NCBI RefSeq assembly: GCF_017808105.1
Contig: NZ_JADBHF010000005.1
Location: 124,001 to 188,000, forward strand
Direction of reading: 5' to 3'
Source of the DNA: Brevibacterium renqingii
Lineage (GTDB): Bacteria > Actinomycetota > Actinomycetes > Actinomycetales > Brevibacteriaceae
DNA: 64,000 nucleotides
Below, piece by piece: positions 58,124-64,000 of this stretch. A program made the position numbers and the translations under genes. Numbering within the stretch: position 1 is the first letter of the stretch; each line of letters opens with the position of its first letter. The notes under the pieces were generated by a model. That model made no database searches. It was not told the DNA's origin and worked only from the letters and a program-made list of their open reading frames with translations.

Positions 58124-58173
58124 TGAGTCCCCTGCCCGGGCGACGGTGTTCCGTCGCTCGGACAGGGGACTCA
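58124..58173. terminator. Shared terminator of pdtaS and whiB1
   Basis: TGAGTCCCCTG and CAGGGGACTCA form the outer stem; CCGGGCGACGG pairs with CCGTCGCTCGG inside (one G-T) around a TGTT loop. Works for both convergent genes. Confidence 0.8.
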
Positions 58174-58219
58174 GGCAGTGTGCGGAGGTCGGGACGATGC
58201 CGACGCTGCGACCGACGGT

Positions 58220-58468
58220 TCAGCCGGCGCGGCGGGCACGAGCGGCGCGACGCTTCAGCGCCCGACGCTCGTCCTCGCTCAGACCGCCCCAGACTCCTGC
58301 ATCCTGTCCGGATTCCAGGGCCCATTGCAGGCAGGTCTCTGCTACTTCGCAGCGGCGACAGACGGTCTTCGCCTCCTCGATCTGAAGCAGGGCAGGCCCG
58401 GTGTTGCCGATCGGGAAGAAGAGCTCCGGATCCTCATTGAGGCATGCTGCACGGTGTCGCCAATCCAT
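58220..58468 (-). CDS. whiB1: WhiB-family regulator, WhiB1 type
   Basis: 82 residues. Iron-sulfur protein that binds SigA and DNA; NO-sensitive and essential in M. tuberculosis. Cluster ligands Cys9, Cys37, Cys40, Cys46; GVWGG at 58-62; basic tail RRALKRRAARARRAG. The order pdtaS-whiB1 is conserved. A long (262-nt) divergent region upstream holds a CRP-like site, matching the known CRP control of mycobacterial whiB1. Confidence 0.93.
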   Translation of the reverse strand: MDWRHRAACLNEDPELFFPIGNTGPALLQIEEAKTVCRRCEVAETCLQWALESGQDAGVWGGLSEDERRALKRRAARARRAG

Positions 58469-58580
58469 GGTGACCTTTCGACGAATTCAGTGAACGCGGT
58501 TGACCGCGCCCGAATTCCAGGCGCGCAACTCTCTCAACCAAGGTTCACACAACGCAATTGGGCGCACAAGGGTCCGGCAG

Positions 58581-58596
58581 TGTGAAATTTCTGACA
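58581..58596. promoter_or_regulatory. CRP/FNR-like site in the whiB1 upstream region
   Basis: TGTGA-AATTTC-TGACA fits TGTGA-N6-TCACA with one mismatch in the second half. It lies about 113 nt upstream of the whiB1 start in an AT-rich island (58580-58620). The same region has GACAA-N12-TTGTC (58593-58614). Confidence 0.4.
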
Positions 58597-58730
58597 AATA
58601 TTTTCCCTATTGTCCTGCTACGCGGGCGATCGTGCAAATCTGTCCGATATGCGTCCTTCCGCTCCCTGTGCCAGCACTCTGCCTAGACTGGCAGGCGAAA
58701 GCAGACAATCTGTGAACCAATGGAGGACAC

Positions 58731-59282
58731 ATGACCAACGATCTCGACCGCCCCCGCATCGTCTCCGTCGGCGGCCACACACCCCGGATCGACCCCGGCG
58801 CCTTCGTCGCCGCCGGTGCGACTCTCGTCGGGGACGTGCATGTGAAGAGGGGAGCCGGCATCTTCTACGGCTGCGTGCTGCGGGCCGAGGCCGCACCGAT
58901 CACGATCGGTGAGGATTCGAACGTCCAGGACAACACCGTGATGCACACCGACGCGGGCAAGCCCGTGGTCATCGGCGATCGTGTCTCGATCGGCCACCAG
59001 GCCCTCGTCCACGGGGCTGTGGTCGACGACGATGTGCTCATCGGAATGCACTCGACAGTGCTCAACGACGCCCATATCGGCAGCGAGTCCCTGATCGCAG
59101 CCGGCGCCGTCGTCCTCGAGGGCACGCAGATCCCCGCCCGCTCCCTCGTCGCCGGGGTGCCGGCGAAAGTGAGGAGGGAGATGACCGAGGACGGTGTGGA
59201 GAAGGTCCGACAGAACGCCCAGTCGTACGTGCATCTGTCGACCCTGCACAAGGACACCGCCGAGGTCGTCGACGAGTCCTGA
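58731..59282 (+). CDS. Gamma-class carbonic-anhydrase-like hexapeptide protein
   Basis: 183 residues. A left-handed beta-helix of hexapeptide repeats with the three zinc-ligand His: 72 (VMHTD), 89 and 94 (IGHQALVHG). That spacing (H-x16-H-x4-H) is the gamma-CA/PaaY arrangement, but many relatives lack strong activity, so 'gamma-CA-like' is safest. A -10-like TAGACT (58684-58689) sits about 42 nt upstream; GGAGG before the ATG. Confidence 0.88.
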   Translation: MTNDLDRPRIVSVGGHTPRIDPGAFVAAGATLVGDVHVKRGAGIFYGCVLRAEAAPITIGEDSNVQDNTVMHTDAGKPVVIGDRVSIGHQALVHGAVVDDDVLIGMHSTVLNDAHIGSESLIAAGAVVLEGTQIPARSLVAGVPAKVRREMTEDGVEKVRQNAQSYVHLSTLHKDTAEVVDES

Positions 59283-59392
59283 TCACAGCGGTCCGGGGGC
59301 CTGCGGCGGCAACCCGGCCCGCAGCGGCCGAGCCGCAGATCGTCGGCCCCCGGCCATTCGCCAGCGCCGGGGCGATTTGAGACAATCACATT

Positions 59393-60817
59393 GTGAACAC
59401 AGAATTTCAATCCACTGCAGATCGTGTCGTCATCATCGGCGGCGGTCCCGGCGGCTACGAGGCCGCGCTCGTCGCGGCTCAGCTCGGTGCCGATGTCATG
59501 CTCATCGAGCAGAACCGCTGCGGCGGCTCCGCCGTGCTCACCGACGTCGTCCCGTCGAAGTCGCTCATCGCCACTGCCGAGATGATGGACGAGATCGGTC
59601 GCTCGGACGGTCTGGGGATCCGGATCTCGAATGACGAGACCACCGAGGCCGATGTGCCTCGGGTCACCGCCGATCTCAAGGCCGTCAACAAGCGCATCCT
59701 GGCATTGGCCGATGCCCAGGCCAATGATATCTACGAGGGCCTCATCCGGTCCGGTGTCAAGGTCATCCAGGGCCGGGCCACCCTCGCCGGTCGGGATCAG
59801 GTCCACGTCGTCGAGACCGGAGGCACCGAATACACGCTCGATGCCTCGACGATCCTGCTCTCCGTCGGAGCCCACCCGCGTGAGCTGCCGACCGCCCAGC
59901 CCGATGGTGAGCGGATTCTGACCTGGACTCAGCTCTATGATCTCGATGAGCTGCCCGAGCACCTCATCGTCGTCGGTTCCGGTGTCACCGGAGCCGAGTT
60001 CGCCTCGGCCTACTGTGCCGTGGGCACCGAGGTGACGCTCGTGTCCTCCCGGGAGAAGGTCCTGCCGGGCCAGGACGAGGACGCCGCAGACGTGCTCGAG
60101 TTCGTGTTCCGCAACAAGGGCATGAACGTCCTCTCCCGCTCCCGCGCCGCATCCGTCACCCGAACCGAGGCCGGCGTCGAGGTGGTGCTAGCCGACGGCC
60201 GCCGCGTCGAGGGGTCCCACTGCCTCATGGCCGTCGGCTCGATCCCGAACACCGAGGGCCTCGGACTGGAGAAGGCCGGTGTGCGTGTCAGCGACTCCGG
60301 TCATATCGTCGTAGACGGGGTCTCGCGGAGCTCCCGGGCCGGGATCTATGCGGCCGGAGACTGCACCGGTGTGCTCCCTCTGGCGTCGGTGGCCGCGATG
60401 CAGGGGCGCATTGCGATGAATCACGCTCTCGGAGATGCCGTGCAGCCGCTCAAGCTGCGCAATGTCGCCTCGAACGTCTTCACCGCGCCCGAGATCGCGA
60501 CCGTCGGCTTCACCCAGCAGAACTACCGGGAGAACCCGACGGACATCGACACTGTCATGCTGCCTCTGGACACGAACCCGCGGGCGAAGATGCTGGGCAT
60601 CAACGACGGCTTCGTCAAGATCTTCGCTCGGCGCGGATCCGGCTCCATCCTCGGCGGAGTCGTCGTCGGGCCGCGGGCCAGCGAGCTCATCCTGCCGATC
60701 ACGATGGCCGTGGAGAACCGACTCACAGTCGACCAGCTCGCCGCCTCGTTCGTCGTCTATCCTTCCGTCAGCGGGTCACTGACCGAAGCGGCACGGAAGC
60801 TCCACCGCCACCTCTGA
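59393..60817 (+). CDS. lpdA: NAD(P)H-quinone dehydrogenase LpdA-type flavoprotein
   Basis: 474 residues. Built like lipoamide dehydrogenase but with the redox motif reduced: RCGGSAVLTDVVPSK has Cys43 while the second Cys is Val48. M. tuberculosis LpdA has the same loss and reduces quinones, not lipoamide. FAD motif IIGGGPGGYEAAL; second GxGxxG at VVGSGVTGAEFAS; the AAGDC FAD loop. GTG start has no RBS; GACAAT 12 nt upstream could be a -10 for a leaderless mRNA. Confidence 0.88.
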   Translation: MNTEFQSTADRVVIIGGGPGGYEAALVAAQLGADVMLIEQNRCGGSAVLTDVVPSKSLIATAEMMDEIGRSDGLGIRISNDETTEADVPRVTADLKAVNKRILALADAQANDIYEGLIRSGVKVIQGRATLAGRDQVHVVETGGTEYTLDASTILLSVGAHPRELPTAQPDGERILTWTQLYDLDELPEHLIVVGSGVTGAEFASAYCAVGTEVTLVSSREKVLPGQDEDAADVLEFVFRNKGMNVLSRSRAASVTRTEAGVEVVLADGRRVEGSHCLMAVGSIPNTEGLGLEKAGVRVSDSGHIVVDGVSRSSRAGIYAAGDCTGVLPLASVAAMQGRIAMNHALGDAVQPLKLRNVASNVFTAPEIATVGFTQQNYRENPTDIDTVMLPLDTNPRAKMLGINDGFVKIFARRGSGSILGGVVVGPRASELILPITMAVENRLTVDQLAASFVVYPSVSGSLTEAARKLHRHL

Positions 60818-60822
60818 GCCGC

Positions 60823-60850
60823 CCGGCAGGGGGCATAAGAACCCTGCCGG
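60823..60850 (+). terminator. Hairpin after lpdA
   Basis: CCGGCAGGG and CCCTGCCGG form a 9-bp stem with a 10-nt loop, 5 nt after the stop codon. Confidence 0.7.
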
Positions 60851-60879
60851 ACGAAATAGGAGAGATTGTTCCCCTCACC

Positions 60880-60906
60880 TGTCGATTTCGGCGCTGCCCG
60901 GCCGTC
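60880..60906 (+). promoter_or_regulatory. ECF42-type promoter for the DGPF-sigma operon
   Basis: TGTCGA (60880-60885), 17-nt spacer, CGTC (60903-60906), about 52 nt before the YCII gene. This is the -35/-10 pattern described for ECF42 sigma factors, and an ECF42 gene follows, so autoregulation is likely. Confidence 0.7.
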
Positions 60907-60958
60907 ATGATGGTGTCAGGCCGTCCGGCACGACATCGTCGAAGACAGGGAGAGGGAC

Positions 60959-61300
60959 ATGAAATACGCACTTCTGCTCATGGGACGCACCGAAGACCCC
61001 GAGTGCGGGGAGACGGGAGGTGCGGACCCGAGCGAGTTCATGGCCTTCGACGAGAAGATCACCGAGGCGGGCATCGTCGTCGGCGGATTCGCCCTCGAAG
61101 GCCCCGAATTCGGGATTCGCGTCAGCGAGTCCGAAGGCGAGTCGATCGTCACCTCCGGACCGTTCGCGGAATCGAACGAGTTCGTCGGCGGAAGCTACGT
61201 CATCGATGTGGATTCGGTCGATGAGGCGATCGCGTGGGCGAAGATGAGTCCGGGGGCGAAGACCGGACACATCGAGGTCCGCCCGGTCGCGGACTACTGA
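60959..61300 (+). CDS. YCII-related (DGPF) protein
   Basis: 113 residues, ferredoxin-like YCII fold. The family motif Asp-Gly-Pro-Phe is Ser66-Gly-Pro-Phe69 (SGPFAES). Such small proteins are encoded beside ECF42 sigma genes in many bacteria; their role is unclear. GGGAGAGGGA precedes the ATG. Overlaps the sigma gene by one base. Confidence 0.88.
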   Translation: MKYALLLMGRTEDPECGETGGADPSEFMAFDEKITEAGIVVGGFALEGPEFGIRVSESEGESIVTSGPFAESNEFVGGSYVIDVDSVDEAIAWAKMSPGAKTGHIEVRPVADY

Positions 61301-62580
61301 TGGCCCGTCCGGTGCCCCAATCGGTCGCCCGTGTCCTCAGCGTCTTCGGCGAGGAGGACCACGGGCGGCTGCTCGCGGCACTGGTCAACCGGTTCCGCGA
61401 CTTCGACCTCGCGGAGGAGGCTCTCCAGGAGGCCGTCCTCCGCGCGGTCGAGACCTGGCCCCGTCGAGGCGTGCCCGACCGCCCTCAGGCCTGGCTGATG
61501 GCCACGGCGAGGAACTGTGCGATCGACCTCATCCGGGCTGATGAGGTCCGCATTCGCCATCTCTCTCGTCTGCACATCGAGGACGGATTGCGGCGAGGCG
61601 ACCATGAAGACCACGCGATCGGCCTCGCCGAAGCAATGGATCTCGCCGACATCCCCGATGAACGGCTTGGACTGTTCTTCACCTGCGCCCACCCGACATT
61701 GCGCGAGGACGAACGGATCGTCCTCATCCTGCGCTTCCTCTCGGGGCTGACCACGGCAGAGATCGCTGCGGCCTTCCTCGTCGAGACTACGACGATGCAG
61801 CAGAGGATCGTCCGTGCCAAGAAGCGGATCACGACCACCGGCATTCCCTTCGGCAGGCCCGAACCTGCCCGTATCGTCGAGCGCCTGCCGGGGGTGCTGC
61901 GGGTCGTCTACCTCATCTTCACCCAAGGCTTCACCGCGACTGCGGGAGACGTCCACACACGGGTGGACCTGCAGGAGGAGGCGATGCGGCTGGCTCGGCT
62001 GTTGTCGCAGTTCCTCCCGGAGGAGACGGAAGTGCGCGGACTGCTCGCCCTGCTTCTGCTCACTCACGCCCGCGCCCGGGCTCGCGTGAGCGCCGACGGC
62101 ACCCCGGTCCCGCTGGCCGAACAGGACCGCGCGCTCTGGGACTCCGGTCTCATCGCCGAGGGACTCGACTATGTGCGCGGCGCTGCCGGCGAGACGGGTT
62201 CGGGCACCTACACCATCCAGGCGGCGATCGCTGCCCTGCATGCTGAGGCACCGAGCTTCGATGAGACCGACTGGCCGCAGATCCTCGTGCTCTATCGTCT
62301 GCTCTCCGACGTCGATCAGTCGCCGGTCGTCGCACTCAACACAGCGATCGCACTCGGGCAGGCTGCAGGTCCCGAGCCGGCGCTGAAGGCGCTGAACGAA
62401 CTCGCCGACGAACCGCAGCTGCTGCGTCATCGACCATTCCACATCGCTCGGGCCATCACCCTGAGCGACCTCGGCCGCGCCGCGGAAGCCGAGTCGGCTT
62501 ATGCCCGAGCGCTCGAGTGTCCGGGCAACGAGGCCGAATCCGAATACATCATCGCCCGGGTCGCCGACCTCGATCGGTGA
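61300..62580 (+). CDS. ECF42-type RNA polymerase sigma factor with C-terminal helical extension
   Basis: 426 residues. Sigma region 2 (about 20-90, LAEEALQEAVLRAVETW; ARNCAIDLIRADEVR) and region 4 (about 125-180, LSGLTTAEIAAAFLVETTTM) are followed by a 240-residue extension (DUF6596/TPR-like) unique to the group and needed for its activity in studied members. No anti-sigma gene is present; the extension and the DGPF partner replace it. Stop/start TGATG coupling with the DGPF gene. Confidence 0.9.
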   Translation: MARPVPQSVARVLSVFGEEDHGRLLAALVNRFRDFDLAEEALQEAVLRAVETWPRRGVPDRPQAWLMATARNCAIDLIRADEVRIRHLSRLHIEDGLRRGDHEDHAIGLAEAMDLADIPDERLGLFFTCAHPTLREDERIVLILRFLSGLTTAEIAAAFLVETTTMQQRIVRAKKRITTTGIPFGRPEPARIVERLPGVLRVVYLIFTQGFTATAGDVHTRVDLQEEAMRLARLLSQFLPEETEVRGLLALLLLTHARARARVSADGTPVPLAEQDRALWDSGLIAEGLDYVRGAAGETGSGTYTIQAAIAALHAEAPSFDETDWPQILVLYRLLSDVDQSPVVALNTAIALGQAAGPEPALKALNELADEPQLLRHRPFHIARAITLSDLGRAAEAESAYARALECPGNEAESEYIIARVADLDR

Positions 62581-62606
62581 CCCGGGCGATGGCTCGGCAC
62601 ATGCTC

Positions 62607-64000
62607 TCAGGATGTGAAGCGGAGGATCGTCTCGTCCGTCTTCACTGCGGCACCAGCCTCGACGAGCACCTCTGAGACGGTGCCCGAATGACCGGCCTTG
62701 AGCGGCTGCTCCATCTTCATCGCTTCGATCACGGCCAGAGTGTCGCCGGCCTCGACCGTGTCGCCGGCTGCAACGGCAATAGAGACGATGGTGCCCTGCA
62801 TGGGAGCATTGAGCGCGTTCGAGTCATCGGCGATCTTCGCACCCTTGCGGCTGCTGAGATTGCGTTTGCGACGCGGCACGGTGGGGCTGGGGACATGACC
62901 GAGGTCGGAGATGACGTCCTTGGGGACCGAAACGGTCATCCGACGGCCATCGACCTCGACCACGACGCTGAAGCTGTCGGTCGGAGTACTCATGGGATCT
63001 CCTGTCTGCGGATCGGCGAGCGGGTTGTCGAAGGCGGTCTCGAGCCAATTGGTCCAGACCTCGAAATCGGTGGCGAAGGCCTTCTCCGAGACGATCACGC
63101 GATGCAGCGGCAGCAGCGTCGATACTCCCTCGATGCGGTATTCGGACAGTGCGCGACGGGCACGGGCCAACGCCTCGTCGCGGGTGGATCCGGTGACGAC
63201 GAGTTTGGCCAGCATCGGGTCGAAATCCGTGCCGACGACACTGTCCTCACCGATGCCCGAGTCCAGGCGCACGCCCGGACCCGAGGGAGCGCGGTAGTTC
63301 TTCACGGTGCCGGTGGCGGGGAAGAACGTGGTGGGGTCCTCGGCATTGATCCGGAACTGGAAGGAATGGCCCCGAACGGCCGGGAACCGATCTGGCAGCG
63401 ACTCGCCGGAGGCGATGCGCACCTGCCAGCCGACGAGGTCGACTCCCGTGATCTCCTCGGTGACGGTGTGTTCGACCTGGATGCGCGCATTGGCTTCCAT
63501 GAAGATGATCGTCCCGTCCTCTCCGAGGAGGAACTCGCAGGTGGCGGCACCGACGTAGCCGACATGGGAGAGCAGTCGTGCGGAGGCCTCGGAGACGATG
63601 CTCTCCTGCTCGGCCGACAGGAAGGGTGCGGGCGCCTCCTCGACGATCTTCTGATTGCGACGCTGGAGGGTGCAGTCGCGGGTGGACACGACGCGGACAT
63701 TGCCATGGGCGTCGGCCAGACACTGCGTCTCGATGTGACGCGGACGCACGATCTGCTTCTCGATGAGGCACTCGCCACGGCCGAAGGCAGCCTTGGCCTC
63801 ACGGGTCGCAGCCGTGTAGGCGGCTTCGAGGTCTGCGGCGGACGCGCATGCTCGGAACCCGCGTCCGCCTCCGCCGTGGACGGCTTTGACAACGACTGGG
63901 AAGCCGATGCGATCGGCGATTTCAGCGGCTTCGGTGAGATCAGCCACGGCACCGTCGGAGCCGGGCGCGACGGGCGCGGAGACCGCCTCGGCGACAGCCC
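62607..64000 (-). CDS. Acyl-CoA carboxylase alpha subunit: biotin carboxylase + BCCP, N-terminus cut off
   Basis: About 464 residues are visible; the 5' end lies past 64000. ATP-grasp features VVVKAVHGGGGRGFRAC, EKQIVRPRHIETQ and FMEANARIQVEHTVTEEITG; the BCCP end carries the biotinylated Lys of EAMKMEQPL (codon 62715-62717). It carboxylates biotin for a separate beta subunit, as in AccA-type actinobacterial subunits making malonyl- or methylmalonyl-CoA. Convergent with the sigma gene, 26-nt gap. Confidence 0.9.
   Translation of the reverse strand, partial: AVAEAVSAPVAPGSDGAVADLTEAAEIADRIGFPVVVKAVHGGGGRGFRACASAADLEAAYTAATREAKAAFGRGECLIEKQIVRPRHIETQCLADAHGNVRVVSTRDCTLQRRNQKIVEEAPAPFLSAEQESIVSEASARLLSHVGYVGAATCEFLLGEDGTIIFMEANARIQVEHTVTEEITGVDLVGWQVRIASGESLPDRFPAVRGHSFQFRINAEDPTTFFPATGTVKNYRAPSGPGVRLDSGIGEDSVVGTDFDPMLAKLVVTGSTRDEALARARRALSEYRIEGVSTLLPLHRVIVSEKAFATDFEVWTNWLETAFDNPLADPQTGDPMSTPTDSFSVVVEVDGRRMTVSVPKDVISDLGHVPSPTVPRRKRNLSSRKGAKIADDSNALNAPMQGTIVSIAVAAGDTVEAGDTLAVIEAMKMEQPLKAGHSGTVSEVLVEAGAAVKTDETILRFTS

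Overview
The window looks like ordinary chromosome from a high-GC Gram-positive bacterium of the Actinomycetota. Signs are many GTG starts, WhiB-family proteins, the mtrA-mtrB-lpqB trio, an LCP wall-polymer transferase, a ParC of actinobacterial type and strong GC-rich terminators. The gene order 'purK-purE-acyl-CoA dehydrogenase' and 'manA ... cofE-whiB2 ... manB-sahH ... mtrAB-lpqB-comF-hpf-secA ... pdtaS-whiB1' is close to the Mycobacterium tuberculosis order, but no mycolate genes are seen. A Micrococcales member such as Brevibacterium fits best; this is inference. I see no phage, insertion sequence, CRISPR array, tRNA or rRNA.

Layout. 1-4.6 kb (minus strand): 5' part of parC, a TetR regulator and a large GNAT/acyl-CoA-synthetase-like protein acetyltransferase. 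4.6-9.4 kb (plus): DUF5998 protein and a phosphodiesterase (overlapping), then purK-purE-acyl-CoA dehydrogenase. 9.7-16 kb (plus): LCP protein, a 950-residue secreted wall hydrolase (PGRP amidase + LGFP repeats + NlpC/P60), and manA. 16-19.5 kb (minus): cofE, TIGR03089 protein, and two CoA-transferase subunits. 19.8-28.7 kb (plus): whiB2, a membrane glycosyltransferase-like protein and a DUF5719 protein; then a degenerate zincin (minus), a DUF3499 protein, manB and sahH.

28.8-36 kb: RDD and SpoIIM-like membrane proteins beside a tightly overlapping five-gene minus-strand operon (membrane protein, DUF4129, DUF4350, MoxR ATPase, DUF58). 36.1-46.2 kb (plus): mtrA-mtrB-lpqB overlapping, comF-like, hpf, a YcaQ-type glycosylase and secA. 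46.2-51.4 kb: the least-understood part. It holds an Rv3235-like protein coupled to a LysM membrane protein, an unknown protein with two apparent small barrels, a small HTH protein, and a divergent SAF / CpaE-like ATPase / DUF6912 operon with no pilus genes, then DUF2505.

51.5-64 kb: the 180-kDa-type NAD-glutamate dehydrogenase, pdtaS and whiB1 convergent across a strong terminator, a gamma-class carbonic-anhydrase-like protein, an LpdA-type quinone dehydrogenase, a DGPF protein + ECF42 sigma pair with a recognisable own promoter, and the truncated biotin-carboxylase/BCCP subunit of an acyl-CoA carboxylase.

Themes: envelope building and remodelling (LCP, hydrolase, manA/manB, MtrAB-LpqB, glycosyltransferase, LysM, SecA), purine and one-carbon housekeeping (purK, purE, sahH), acyl-CoA metabolism, and redox or stress regulation (WhiB1, WhiB2, PdtaS, ECF42). 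Most genes are conserved core. The best leads are uncharacterised conserved modules and several dyad-symmetric intergenic sites, not a foreign island.
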